DNA from: Proteobacteria bacterium ST_bin14
GTDB taxonomy: Bacteria; Pseudomonadota; Alphaproteobacteria; Sphingomonadales; Sphingomonadaceae
Reading direction: 5' to 3'
NCBI GenBank assembly: GCA_002083655.1
Contig: MSXR01000029.1
Coordinates: 1-34,157 of the forward strand
DNA length: 34,157 nt
Shown here: positions 1 to 8,312 of the stretch, piece after piece
Numbering within the stretch: position 1 is the stretch's first letter
How the letters are laid out: every line of letters starts with the position of its first letter
Notes under the pieces: model-generated
Database searches by the model: none
The model's input: only the letters and a program-made list of their open reading frames with translations
Told to the model about the DNA's origin: nothing
Translations under genes and position numbers: made by a program

Positions 1-20
1 GGATTGCTTCGCTGCGCTCG
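1..20. repeat. Remnant of family C palindromic repeat
   Basis: The first 20 bases are identical to positions 8376-8395, which are the right arm of the complete family C element between the M20 peptidase gene and the DUF1501 gene. The rest of this copy, if any, lies beyond the window edge. It sits about 70 bases downstream of the tatC stop codon. Positions 21-90 show no further gene or clear hairpin. Confidence 0.7.
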
Positions 21-90
21 TGGGTGACGGGTGATCCTACATTACGGCACGATGCTCAAAAGCAAAACTACCGAAAATCTCCGCGCTGAA

Positions 91-870
91 TCACTCAGCC
101 GCCACCGGCGCGGGCTTGCGGCGCTTTTCGGTAATCCAGATGCCGATAATCGCAATTTCGTACAGGATGATCAGCGGAATCGCGAGCAGCAGTTGTGAAC
201 CAACATCGGGCGGCGTCAGCACCGCTGCGATCCCCACCGCCGCGACGATGGCATAGCGCCGCGCCCCGATCAGCTGTTTGCGCGTGACAATCCCGGCGCG
301 CTCCAGCAGCATCAACAAGACCGGCAGCAGGAATGACAGCCCGAACCCGAACAGAAACTGCATGATGAACGACAGATAATTGTCAATCGCGGGCAGCGCC
401 TCTCGCTCAACCCCGCCGATACTTCCCTGAAAACTCAGCAGAAAACCCAGCGCCATCGGCACCGCGATATAATAGGCCATGGCCGCACCCAGCGTGAACA
501 GCACCGGTGTGGCGAGCAGAAACGGCAGCAGTGCGCGCTTTTCCTGCCGGTACAGCCCCGGCGCAATAAACTGCCATAATTGATTGGCGATAACCGGGAA
601 TGACACCATCGCCGCCGCGAAGAACGCTACCTTGATCTGAACGAAAAATGCCTCAAACAACTGGGTATAGACCACCCGGTGCTGCCCCGCTTTCAGCAGC
701 GGCTGCAGCAGAAAGCCAAAAATCGGTTCGGAAAAATAAAAGCACACGCCAAATGCCAGCGCGATTGCAATCGCACAGTAAATCAGCCGACGGCGCAGCT
801 CGATCAGATGGTCCAGCAGCGGCGCGCGCGACTGATCGATCTCGTCGGCAACATCGGTATCGGTGCTCAT
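91..870 (-). CDS. tatC: Sec-independent protein translocase subunit TatC
   Basis: TatC is the multispanning receptor of the twin-arginine translocase. It binds RR signal peptides in the inner membrane and docks TatB and TatA. The 259-residue protein has the family's usual length and several strongly hydrophobic segments. Two hallmark motifs are visible: HLIELRRRL at about 21-29 in the cytoplasmic N-terminus, and FIAPGLYRQEKR at 101-112 in the first cytoplasmic loop, where signal peptides are recognised. Its ATG overlaps the tatB stop by four bases, so the two are probably translationally coupled. The C-terminus is short and basic, then Pro/Ala rich. The tatABC order at the end of an argS-nagZ-scpAB string is what I expect in alphaproteobacteria. 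Confidence 0.97.
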   Translation of the reverse strand: MSTDTDVADEIDQSRAPLLDHLIELRRRLIYCAIAIALAFGVCFYFSEPIFGFLLQPLLKAGQHRVVYTQLFEAFFVQIKVAFFAAAMVSFPVIANQLWQFIAPGLYRQEKRALLPFLLATPVLFTLGAAMAYYIAVPMALGFLLSFQGSIGGVEREALPAIDNYLSFIMQFLFGFGLSFLLPVLLMLLERAGIVTRKQLIGARRYAIVAAVGIAAVLTPPDVGSQLLLAIPLIILYEIAIIGIWITEKRRKPAPVAAE

Positions 871-1313
871 GCGGGCGACCCCGCCGGTGTCCCGGGCTGC
901 ACCGGCAACATCACCGGCACACCCTCTGCTGCCGCAATCTCGTCATCAGTCAGCGCGGGTGGCGCGTCGCGCAGCAACGGCGCTGAGGTAAGCACGGGGG
1001 GGGCGGTCAGCACGGGGGCGGCATCGTCGTCCAACGCCGCAGCACCATCTTCCAGCGCTGGCAATGCGGCAGGGGTTGGAGGATAGGCGCTCATGATGCG
1101 GGCATTTTCCGCCGCCCAGCGTTCTTCCATTTCCTTCAGCTCAGCCTCGCGCACCATGGTGTCGAAACCGGCGCGAAACTGGCCCATCACCCCGCGCGCC
1201 TTGGCGACCCAATGGCCGACAAAGCGCATCGCCTTTGGCAAATCCTTGGGGCCGATAACCACCAGGGCAACGACCGCCAGCAGCATCAGCTCGGATGGGG
1301 CAACGTCAAACAT
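867..1313 (-). CDS. tatB: Sec-independent protein translocase subunit TatB
   Basis: TatB partners TatC in the twin-arginine signal-peptide receptor complex. The 148-residue protein starts with a single N-terminal membrane helix (about 5-21). A Gly-Pro hinge (IGPKDLPKAMR) and a long amphipathic helix rich in Lys/Arg/Glu follow, which is the classic TatB layout. The last 70 residues are an Ala/Pro/Leu-rich low-complexity tail, presumably a disordered cytoplasmic extension. The stop overlaps the tatC ATG by four bases, and 46 bases separate it from tatA upstream. The hinge lysine and the length point to TatB rather than TatA. Confidence 0.95.
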   Translation of the reverse strand: MFDVAPSELMLLAVVALVVIGPKDLPKAMRFVGHWVAKARGVMGQFRAGFDTMVREAELKEMEERWAAENARIMSAYPPTPAALPALEDGAAALDDDAAPVLTAPPVLTSAPLLRDAPPALTDDEIAAAEGVPVMLPVQPGTPAGSPA

Positions 1314-1359
1314 GCATCAGGCCCGGCAGCAGTAGAAACGGTAACGCGTAAAGCCGCAA

Positions 1360-1599
1360 TCAGCGGTCGTCGCGGGCACGCTCGGCAGCGGGGTCGAGCA
1401 CCACATCGGCGTCGCGCTTGGCATCAATCCGGCCTGGTTCGCGCTTTGCGCCGGCATCGTCTTCTTCGGCCATGCCTTTTTTGAAGTTCTTGATACCCTT
1501 GGCCACATCGCCCATCAGGTTGGAAAAGCGGCCGCCCCCCAATACCAGAATGGCGATGACGCCGAACACCAGCCAATGCATCAGGCTGAAACTACCCAT
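1360..1599 (-). CDS. tatA: Sec-independent protein translocase subunit TatA
   Basis: TatA oligomerises to form the pore or weakened membrane patch of the twin-arginine translocase. The 79-residue protein has the usual length. It has an N-terminal membrane helix (about 8-21), a glycine-rich hinge (GGGRFSNLMGDVAKG) and an amphipathic helix ending in KNFKKGM, followed by a short charged tail. Its ATG overlaps the scpB stop by one base (TAATG), so it is probably read from the same transcript as scpAB and nagZ. Confidence 0.95.
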   Translation of the reverse strand: MGSFSLMHWLVFGVIAILVLGGGRFSNLMGDVAKGIKNFKKGMAEEDDAGAKREPGRIDAKRDADVVLDPAAERARDDR

Positions 1600-2249
1600 T
1601 ACGCGTCTCCTTCAGGATAAGCCCCTAGATAGGCCTCTTCATCGCCATTTGCCACCTCCGGCTGATCAATCGCCAAATCGAGCTGATCATCTTCGCCGTC
1701 GCCGATCTGGCCCATCGCCAAATCAACCGGATCGAGCAGCCCGGCCGCGCGCAAATCGTCCAGTCCGGGCAGGTCACGCCGGGTCGCCAGCCCGAAATGC
1801 GCCAGAAAATCAACGGTGGTTGCATAGGTCAACGGGCGGCCCGGCACTTCCCTTCGCCCCGCCGGCCGCACCCAATTGGCCTCCATCAGCACATCAATCG
1901 TTCCTTTTGATATCTGCACGCCGCGAATCGCTTCAATCTCTGCCCGCGTCACCGGCTCATGATAGGCGATAATCGCCAGCGTCTCGATTGCCGCCCGGCT
2001 CAGTTTGCGGGGCTCTTCGCGGTCGCGCCGCAACAGATGCGCCATGTCCGCCGCGGTCTGGAAATGCCAACGCTCGCCGCGCCGCACCAGGCTGATGCCG
2101 CGCCCGGCATAATCGGCCTCCAGCGCCGCAAGCGCGCCGCGCACATCACCCTCCCCGACATGCGCGCGAAGTTGATCCACCGTCATCGGCGCATCGGCGG
2201 CGAACAGCACCGCTTCCACCGCGCGGACAAAATCATCGGGCGCGTTCAT
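1599..2249 (-). CDS. scpB: Segregation and condensation protein ScpB
   Basis: ScpB is the winged-helix (kite) subunit that dimerises on ScpA in the SMC-ScpAB condensin, which compacts and segregates the chromosome. The 216-residue protein contains the family's central signature LSRAAIETLAIIAYHEPVTR at about 104-123 and the second winged-helix motif GRPLTYATTVDFLAHFGL. The last 40 residues are acidic and probably disordered, common in alphaproteobacterial ScpB. The ATG overlaps the scpA stop by four bases and its stop overlaps tatA by one, so scpA-scpB-tatA form a tightly packed unit. Confidence 0.95.
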   Translation of the reverse strand: MNAPDDFVRAVEAVLFAADAPMTVDQLRAHVGEGDVRGALAALEADYAGRGISLVRRGERWHFQTAADMAHLLRRDREEPRKLSRAAIETLAIIAYHEPVTRAEIEAIRGVQISKGTIDVLMEANWVRPAGRREVPGRPLTYATTVDFLAHFGLATRRDLPGLDDLRAAGLLDPVDLAMGQIGDGEDDQLDLAIDQPEVANGDEEAYLGAYPEGDA

Positions 2250-3010
2250 GCCGGTCGCCGCAGATATAGGGGCGCAAAGGGTGATTTCTGCTGCAGCTCC
2301 ACTCGCCCCTGCCGCGCCAGTTCAAGCGCCGCCAGAAAGCTGGATGCCAATGCCGATTTGCGAAAAGCTCCATCGGCCTGGGGCGGCAGAAATGCCTCAA
2401 TCGTCGCCCAGTCAATCTGCGCACCCAGCAACCGCGCCACGCGTTCCAGCGCCACCTCCAGCGTCATGACCGGGCGGTTGGCGACAATGTGCATCACCGG
2501 GCGGGTGCGCGCGCTCACCCGGCCATAAGCGGCGATCAGATCATAGATTTCGGCCTGCCACAGCGCCTTACGCATTGTCCGCAATCCTTCGGGGGCACCG
2601 CGCGCAAACACATCACGCCCCAGCCGGTCGCGCGCGAGCAGCCGCGCGCCGCTCTCCCGCATGGCATTCAGCCGTTCGAGCCGCAATTGCAGCCGCAGCG
2701 CAAGTTCTTCGGGACTAGGCTCAACTTCAGGGTCGCGGGGCAACAACAACGCCGATTTCAGATAGGCAAGCCACGCGGCCATCACCAGATAATCCGCCGC
2801 CAGTTCCAGCTTCAGCGCGCGCGCCTGATCGACATAGGCCAGATATTGATCGACCAGCGCCAGGATCGACAGGGCCCGCAAATCCACCTTTTGTGACCGC
2901 GCGAGCGCCAGTAACAGATCAAGCGGCCCTTCCCACCCGTCGATATCGACGGTCAGTACGTCCATTACCGGCATGTCCGGGGGCGTCAGTAGATCGGGCT
3001 CGGTCGTCAT
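2246..3010 (-). CDS. scpA: Segregation and condensation protein ScpA (kleisin)
   Basis: ScpA is the kleisin that bridges the SMC heads and recruits ScpB. The 254-residue protein carries the N-terminal signature WEGPLDLLLALARSQKVDLR at about 26-45, followed by alternating helices, and a C-terminal winged-helix-like region ending FLAALELARQGRVELQQ. That region matches the kleisin C-domain that contacts the SMC head. The start at 3010 gives the usual N-terminal length, but no strong ribosome site is visible. In-frame ATGs at residues 13 and 16 are alternatives. The 389-base gap to nagZ holds a stable palindromic repeat, so read-through from nagZ may be reduced. Confidence 0.94.
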   Translation of the reverse strand: MTTEPDLLTPPDMPVMDVLTVDIDGWEGPLDLLLALARSQKVDLRALSILALVDQYLAYVDQARALKLELAADYLVMAAWLAYLKSALLLPRDPEVEPSPEELALRLQLRLERLNAMRESGARLLARDRLGRDVFARGAPEGLRTMRKALWQAEIYDLIAAYGRVSARTRPVMHIVANRPVMTLEVALERVARLLGAQIDWATIEAFLPPQADGAFRKSALASSFLAALELARQGRVELQQKSPFAPLYLRRPA

Positions 3011-3399
3011 CGGCTCTGGTTAGGGCCAATGACGTTTCAGGGACAAGGGCAATCGGTCCGGGCGGTCCATCGCGATCATTCAGGGGTGCGCAGGCGAGCG
3101 GCGGGGTATGTTCGCGCTGCACGGTGGTGCTCCACCTGTCTCGCCAGTCACGCGCACATCGGATAAACACCGCGCTCATCGCGTGCCATCAACCGAAATC
3201 CGGATGCTGGTCCGTTAGAACGAATTGTGATCAACCTATTCACCCCTCCCCTTCAGGGGAGGGGCAGGGGTGGGGGCTCTCCCCAAGCGCCGCGCCTGTT
3301 GTGAGCCCCCACCCCAACCCCTCCCCTGAAGGGGAGGGGCTTCAGGGTCGACGTCTGGCCGCAAACAGCGGTTACGTTCGCCGCTCCCCCAAAAGACAA
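3011..3399. other. 389-base spacer between nagZ and scpA
   Basis: No coding sequence here looks real: an 86-codon minus-strand frame over 2919-3179 overlaps scpA and has no family-like pattern. The right half holds a family A palindromic repeat (3243-3339). The remaining 230 bases next to scpA show no hairpin, tandem repeat or convincing sigma70-type promoter that I can support, although a promoter for scpAB-tatABC would be expected if the repeat blocks transcription. Confidence 0.6.
3243..3339. repeat. Family A two-hairpin palindromic repeat, copy A1, with G4 motifs on both strands
   Basis: This 97-base element begins and ends with the same 22-base hairpin: a perfect 10-base CCCCTCCCCT stem with a 2-base loop, at 3243-3264 and 3318-3339. 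The two halves form a larger inverted repeat around a short GC-rich centre. A second copy with near-identical arms lies inside murD at 25240-25337. The plus strand at 3256-3276 has four runs of at least four G separated by one or two bases, and the minus strand has the same at 3306-3326. It lies between nagZ and scpA and could act as a transcription terminator or attenuator, although no T-tract follows. Confidence 0.9.
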
Positions 3400-4407
3400 T
3401 CACACTTGCGCCAGCAAGCTATCCCGCTTGGCGATGAAGTCGGCGATGTCGCCCTGCGGCGTGGACCCGGAAATCGTCGCCATCGCCCGGTCCAGCCGGT
3501 CGCGTGACACTGGCGGCATGTCCCCGATCAAGCTCGCAATCTCGACCATCTCATCCATTCGGCCCCAGCAATCGAGCACCACATCGCACCCCGCTGCCAG
3601 CGCCCCCGCCGCTTTTTCGCCAGCGGTGCCCGACAGCGCCTTCATGTCGATATCATCGGTCATCAACAGCCCGTCAAAACCGATGCGGTCGCGGATGACG
3701 TCGTTGATGATGATGGGCGACAGCGTCGCCGGGCGGTCCGGATCCCAGGCCTGGAAAATGATATGCGATGTCATCCCCATCGGCGCGGTGTTGAGTGCAC
3801 GAAACGGTTCCAGATCAATCTCTAGCTCGGCCTCGCTCGCGGTGACCGTTGGCAACAGATAATGCGTGTCGACCACCGCGCGGCCATGCCCCGGCATGTG
3901 TTTCACCACCCCGACGATACCCGCCTGCCGCAACCCCTCCATTATCGCGCGCCCCATGGCGGCGACGCGCATCGGCTCATGGCCGTAAGCGCGGGTGGCG
4001 ATTGCCGGGGTCGTATCGGGCTGCGACACATCGAGCAGCGGCCAGCAATCAACGTTTATCCCCACCTCGGCCAGCATCAGCCCCACCGCCTGCGCATTGG
4101 CCCGTGCCGCTTCAATCGCGGACATTGGCGCGACATCATACAGTGCATCAAACGCTGGCCCGGCGGGCGATGCGGGCCATTCCGGCGGCCCCATCCGCGC
4201 GACGCGCCCGCCCTCCTGATCGATCAGGATCGGCACATCATCACGGCCGGAAAGCGCGCGAAGTTCACTCGTCAGCGCCCTTAACTGGTCGCGGGTCGCC
4301 ACGTTGCGCTTGAAAAATATATAGCCGCACGGGTCTGCGTCACGAAAAAACGCGCGTTCATCGGCGGTTAGCGACAGGCCGGACAGCCCATAAATCACTG
4401 GTTTCAT
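3400..4407 (-). CDS. nagZ: Beta-N-acetylhexosaminidase NagZ (GH3)
   Basis: NagZ removes N-acetylglucosamine from GlcNAc-anhydroMurNAc-peptides in the cytoplasm during murein recycling. In many Gram-negatives the product also signals beta-lactamase induction. The 335-residue protein has no signal peptide, as expected for a cytosolic single-domain GH3. Visible signatures are DQEGGRVARM (63-72), the KHMPGHG loop (169-175) followed by D180 and H182 of the His/Asp acid-base dyad, and MTDDIDM (249-255), which holds the nucleophilic aspartate. It lies 14 bases after a SPOR gene, in the order argS-SPOR-nagZ-scpA typical of alphaproteobacteria. Confidence 0.96.
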   Translation of the reverse strand: MKPVIYGLSGLSLTADERAFFRDADPCGYIFFKRNVATRDQLRALTSELRALSGRDDVPILIDQEGGRVARMGPPEWPASPAGPAFDALYDVAPMSAIEAARANAQAVGLMLAEVGINVDCWPLLDVSQPDTTPAIATRAYGHEPMRVAAMGRAIMEGLRQAGIVGVVKHMPGHGRAVVDTHYLLPTVTASEAELEIDLEPFRALNTAPMGMTSHIIFQAWDPDRPATLSPIIINDVIRDRIGFDGLLMTDDIDMKALSGTAGEKAAGALAAGCDVVLDCWGRMDEMVEIASLIGDMPPVSRDRLDRAMATISGSTPQGDIADFIAKRDSLLAQV

Positions 4408-4421
4408 GCAGCAGGGCTAGC

Positions 4422-5150
4422 CTAGTTCTGCGCGATGAAACAAGCCTCTCCGGCAAGTTGCAGCTTGGCGCAAAGTTCGCGCGCCTGTGTCGCGCTGCCC
4501 GCGTTGACGCGCAGCCGGTAAACGGTGCGGCCCTTCACCTCGGCGCTCTGCACTGATTTGCCCAGCGGCCCCAGATAGGTGAACCGTTTGGCCGCGCGTG
4601 CCCAGGCGGCATTGGCCGATGCCTCATCCGGGAAAGACCCGAGCTGCACCACTGCGCCACCCGATGTGCCCGCCGCAACCGGCTTTGCCATCGGCATCGC
4701 GCCAGGTGCCGGTGCCTTCAGCATACCGCCCGACGGGGGAACGATTGCGGCCCCGGTTTGGCCCTGGGGCTTGGCCACACTACCCGGCGTCGCCGCCATC
4801 GGTGCTTCAGCGACAGCCTTCAGGTCAATCGACGCATTGCCGTCGCTCTTGCCCTCGCTGGTGGCAAAGGCGGTATCACCCTCTCCTTCAACCTTCATCC
4901 CGCCTGGCGTATCCGGCTTTACCTTATAGTCGCCTTCCACAGCGGCAATCAGCTCGCCGGTACCCTTCAGCTCGTCGCGGTGCTGATACCAGTAAACGCC
5001 GTAAATCGCCCCGGCGATGATCGCGAGGCCAAGCAGGACCAACAGGCCAATCCGCAGAATCGACGGCCCGTCATTATAGTCGTCCTCAACGGTTTCCAGC
5101 CATGGCAGCCGGTCTTCGTCGCGGATCTCATATTCACCGGCGGTTGCCAT
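4422..5150 (-). CDS. Single-pass membrane protein with C-terminal SPOR domain
   Basis: This 242-residue protein has an acidic cytoplasmic N-terminus and one membrane helix at about 32-53. A Gly/Ala/Pro-rich periplasmic linker follows, then a C-terminal SPOR domain from about 165 (GGAVVQLGSFPDEASANAAW to the end). SPOR domains bind denuded septal glycan strands, so the protein probably localises to the division site, though its own activity is unknown. The position between argS and nagZ is conserved in alphaproteobacteria. Its ATG overlaps the argS stop by one base (TAATG). FtsN is a functional analogue, but I would not call it FtsN without a catalytic-activation motif. Confidence 0.9.
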   Translation of the reverse strand: MATAGEYEIRDEDRLPWLETVEDDYNDGPSILRIGLLVLLGLAIIAGAIYGVYWYQHRDELKGTGELIAAVEGDYKVKPDTPGGMKVEGEGDTAFATSEGKSDGNASIDLKAVAEAPMAATPGSVAKPQGQTGAAIVPPSGGMLKAPAPGAMPMAKPVAAGTSGGAVVQLGSFPDEASANAAWARAAKRFTYLGPLGKSVQSAEVKGRTVYRLRVNAGSATQARELCAKLQLAGEACFIAQN

Positions 5151-6877
5151 TAATTCATCTCCAGAACGGCCTCGACACCCATGATACCCAGACCACTACG
5201 AATTATTTGCCCTATCGCATCTGCCAGAAAAAGTCGCGCGCAGGTAAGCGGCGCATTATCCACAATCAGGAAGCGGCGGTCAGGCCGATCATTGCCCACA
5301 TTCCACGCCGCATGAAAAAGTGCTGCAAGATCATATAGATAAAACGCAATCCTGTGGGGTTCACGGGCGGCGGCGGCTGTCTCAACAATGCGCGGGAATT
5401 GGGCGGCGAATTTCACCAATGCCAGCTCTTCTGTATCAAGTTGGGACAAATCAACGTCAGCGCACGCGATTCCTGCCTCTTCAGCCCGCCGATGTAGCGA
5501 TGCGACTCGGGCATGGGCGTATTGAACGTAGAAGACCGGGTTGTCTTTTGATGCCTCCACCACCTTGGCGAAATCGAAATCCATCTGCGCGTCGGCCTTG
5601 CGCGTCAGCATCGTGAAGCGGACGACATCCTTGCCCACTTCATCCACCACATCAGCCAGCGTGACAAAATTGCCCGAGCGTTTTGACATTTTCACCAGCT
5701 CGCCCGCGCGCAGCAGCCGCACCATCTGGACAATCTTGATGTCAAACTTCTTCGCGCCATGCGTCAGCGCGTTCACCGCCGCGACGATGCGCTTTACAGT
5801 GCCGGCATGGTCTGCGCCCCAGATGTCGATCAGCTCATCGGCGGTCTGTGTCTTTTGATAGTGATAGGCCAGATCAGCGCCGAAATAGGTCCATTGCCCG
5901 GTTGATTTGCGGATCGGCCGATCCTGATCGTCGCCAAATTGCGTCGACCGGAACAAGGGCAGCACCACCGGCTCCCAATCATCAGGCGTCTCCCCCTTGG
6001 GGGCTTCGAGCACACCGTCATAAATCAGCCCGCGCGCGCGCAATTCCGCCTCGGCTGCCTCTGGCTTGCCCGCCGCTTGCAATTCGGCTTCCGAAGAGAA
6101 AATATCATGGTGGATGCCCAGCTTCGCCAGATCGCCCTTGATCAGCACCAACATCGCCGCAACCGAGCGTTGCCGGAACAGCACCAGCCAGTCGTCCTCG
6201 GGCGCGTCCACATAGTGATCGCCAAATTCGGTGGCCAGCGCCTGCCCCACCGGCACCAGATAATCGCCGGGATACAGGCCTTCAGGGATGTCACCGATAT
6301 CGGCGCCCAATGCCTCGCGATAGCGCAGATGCGCTGACCGGGCGAGCGTATCCACCTGCCCGCCCGCATCGTTGACATAATATTCGCGGATCACGCTGTG
6401 CCCGGAAAACTCCAGCAACGCCGCCAGCGCATCGCCCACCACCGCGCCTCGGCAATGGCCCATGTGCATCGGCCCGGTGGGGTTGGCGGAGACATATTCC
6501 ACGTTGACGATCGGCTTGCTGGCAGGGGCGGCGCGGCCATAGGCGTCGCCCTGCGCGCGGATCGCGGTCAGCTCGGTGCGCCAGGTCGCATCGGTCAGCG
6601 TCAGGTTGATAAAGCCCGGCCCGGCCACCGATACGCTCGCCACTTCGGGCAAGGCCCCCAGCAGCGCCGCAATTTTTTCCGCCAGCGCGCGCGGATTGGT
6701 GGCGGCGGGCTTGGCAAGCACCATCGCGGCATTTGTCGCCAGATCACCATGGCTGGTGTCACGCGGCGGCTCGACCGTCACGTTGCGTCGATCAAGCCCG
6801 CCCGGCAGATCGCCCGACGCGACCAGCGCATCAAGGGCAGCATCAATATGCGCGGCGAACCGGTGGTAGAGCGTCAT
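5150..6877 (-). CDS. argS: Arginine--tRNA ligase
   Basis: ArgRS charges tRNA-Arg using ATP in the cytoplasm. The 575-residue class I synthetase has the usual bacterial length. It has the N-terminal Add-1 domain for tRNA D-loop recognition (HGDLATNAAMVLAK near 43-56), the HIGH-type signature HMGH at 138-141 in GPMHMGHCRGAVVGD, and the KMSK loop at 396-399 (KMSKRSGN). A helical DALR anticodon-binding domain closes the protein. It heads the minus-strand string and is divergent from the M20 peptidase gene across 135 bases. No strong Shine-Dalgarno precedes the ATG at 6877, and the leader contains a 12-base tandem duplication. Confidence 0.98.
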   Translation of the reverse strand: MTLYHRFAAHIDAALDALVASGDLPGGLDRRNVTVEPPRDTSHGDLATNAAMVLAKPAATNPRALAEKIAALLGALPEVASVSVAGPGFINLTLTDATWRTELTAIRAQGDAYGRAAPASKPIVNVEYVSANPTGPMHMGHCRGAVVGDALAALLEFSGHSVIREYYVNDAGGQVDTLARSAHLRYREALGADIGDIPEGLYPGDYLVPVGQALATEFGDHYVDAPEDDWLVLFRQRSVAAMLVLIKGDLAKLGIHHDIFSSEAELQAAGKPEAAEAELRARGLIYDGVLEAPKGETPDDWEPVVLPLFRSTQFGDDQDRPIRKSTGQWTYFGADLAYHYQKTQTADELIDIWGADHAGTVKRIVAAVNALTHGAKKFDIKIVQMVRLLRAGELVKMSKRSGNFVTLADVVDEVGKDVVRFTMLTRKADAQMDFDFAKVVEASKDNPVFYVQYAHARVASLHRRAEEAGIACADVDLSQLDTEELALVKFAAQFPRIVETAAAAREPHRIAFYLYDLAALFHAAWNVGNDRPDRRFLIVDNAPLTCARLFLADAIGQIIRSGLGIMGVEAVLEMN

Positions 6878-6885
6878 TCCATTGT

Positions 6886-6909
6886 CCCAGATAAGGCCCC
6901 AGATAAGGC
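6886..6909. repeat. 12-base tandem duplication in the argS leader
   Basis: The 12-base unit CCCAGATAAGGC occurs twice head to tail, at 6886-6897 and 6898-6909, starting nine bases upstream of the argS ATG. It lies in the 135-base divergent spacer between argS and the M20 peptidase gene. It could be a slipped-strand duplication or a pair of regulatory half-sites; nothing else in the sequence decides. Confidence 0.85.
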
Positions 6910-7012
6910 AGGGCGTGTCGTTAGCGGATCAGGTGGCGGGTAGCAAAGGGCAGCTTGACTTGGACGGGCCAGTGCCGCCCATAATGCCCCCATCCTCAGG
7001 AGAGACCCAAGC

Positions 7013-8284
7013 ATGCGCCTTCGCCCACCCTCCGCAGTTATGCCCGCAGTTATGGCCGCCCTTATCCCCGCGCTGTTCGCGAGCACGCCTGCGCTGGCAC
7101 AAGCGCCCGCCCAAAAAGGCCCCGTGTGGAAAGCCGCCGCCGCCGCACGGCCTGCGCAGCTCGCCACGCTGGAAAAGCTGGTCAACATCGATTCGGGCAC
7201 GGGCGATAAGGTGAGCGGGCAAAAGGCATCCGAATTCGTCGCCGCTGAACTGCGCGCGCTGGGGATGAGCGTTGAGCTGGTCCCCGCCGAATTGCCCACC
7301 CTGCCCGATAATGTCGTCGCCACGCTGACCGGCACCGGAAAGGGCCGCATCCTGATGATCGCGCATACCGATACCGTGTTCGGTCCCGGCACCGTCGCCA
7401 AGCGCCCCTTCCGCATGGACGAAACCCGCGCATATGGCCCCGGCGTTTCGGATGAAAAGGGCGGCGTGGTTGAGGGCATTTTCGCGATCAAACTGCTGCG
7501 CCAGCTGAATTTCACGAATTTCGCCAAGATCACCTTCCTTGTGGAAACATCCGAAGAAGGCGGCTCACCCGGCACCCGCGCACTGATCGCCAAATTATTG
7601 ACCGATGCCGATGTCGAACTGAACCTTGAACCCGGCGATTCGCCTGATCGGCTGACGGTGTGGCGCAAAGGCAGCAATGGCTTCACCATCGCGGTAAAGG
7701 GGCGTCCGGCACATGCTGGCGTTGCACCGCAGGACGGCCGCAACGCCGCGCTCGAACTGATCCACCAAATCCAGCTCGCCGATCCGCTGCCCAAAACCGG
7801 CGACGGCGTTACCGCCAATCTAACGCTGATGAATGCCGGATCACGCTACAACATTATCCCCGAAGACGCATCGGCCACGATCAACGTCCGCATCCGCACC
7901 AAGGCGCAGGGCGATGATGTCGACGCGCTGTTCCGCCGCAACGCGCAGACCACGATCATTCCCGACACGCAGGTATCAATCACCCGCGCGATCAGCTTTC
8001 CGCCGCTGCCAGACAATGCCGCCACGGACTCGCTGGCTGACCGGGCGGAACGGATTTACGCGGCTGCCGGGCTAAAAATCACCCGCGGCGGCAATGGCGG
8101 CGCATCAGAATCCGCGCTTGCGCATGAGGCGGGCGTCGCCGCGCTGGACGGGCTGGGGCCAGTGGGCGGCGGCTTTCACTCGGAACTGGAATATCTGGAA
8201 CTCAGCTCGCTCACCCCGCGACTCTATCTGCTGACCAGCCTGATCATGGAATTAGGCAAAACCCCGCCGGCGCGCGGGCAATAG
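7013..8284 (+). CDS. Secreted M20 family metallopeptidase, glutamate carboxypeptidase-like
   Basis: This is probably a periplasmic zinc exopeptidase of the M20A type, resembling carboxypeptidase G2 / glutamate carboxypeptidases that release C-terminal glutamate. The 423-residue protein has a signal peptide ending STPALA (about 24-29). The M20 metal and catalytic set is complete: H118 and D120 in AHTDTVF, bridging D147 in GPGVSDEKGG, catalytic E181 and metal ligand E182 in ETSEEGG, a later LEPGD segment, and the last His in GGGFHSELEYL. A clear AGGAGA at 6998-7003 lies ten bases before the ATG. It is the only plus-strand gene of the window and converges on the DUF1501 gene. The substrate (folate-type, peptide or dipeptide) cannot be read from sequence. 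Confidence 0.93.
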   Translation: MRLRPPSAVMPAVMAALIPALFASTPALAQAPAQKGPVWKAAAAARPAQLATLEKLVNIDSGTGDKVSGQKASEFVAAELRALGMSVELVPAELPTLPDNVVATLTGTGKGRILMIAHTDTVFGPGTVAKRPFRMDETRAYGPGVSDEKGGVVEGIFAIKLLRQLNFTNFAKITFLVETSEEGGSPGTRALIAKLLTDADVELNLEPGDSPDRLTVWRKGSNGFTIAVKGRPAHAGVAPQDGRNAALELIHQIQLADPLPKTGDGVTANLTLMNAGSRYNIIPEDASATINVRIRTKAQGDDVDALFRRNAQTTIIPDTQVSITRAISFPPLPDNAATDSLADRAERIYAAAGLKITRGGNGGASESALAHEAGVAALDGLGPVGGGFHSELEYLELSSLTPRLYLLTSLIMELGKTPPARGQ

Positions 8285-8312
8285 GGTAGAGCGGCTTGCG
8301 CAAAATCTGAAT

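Noticed and set aside
2919..3179. 86-codon minus-strand frame in the scpA leader
   Set aside because: It overlaps scpA in another frame, has no ribosome site and its translation is charge-rich with no fold-like pattern.
3243..3339. Repeats as a CRISPR array
   Set aside because: Copies are isolated, palindromic and far apart, with no regular spacers and no cas genes.
6874..7818. 314-codon minus-strand frame opposite the M20 peptidase gene
   Set aside because: It is antisense to a gene with full M20 motifs, a signal peptide and a good ribosome site, and its own translation has no family-like pattern. It is a GC-rich shadow frame.
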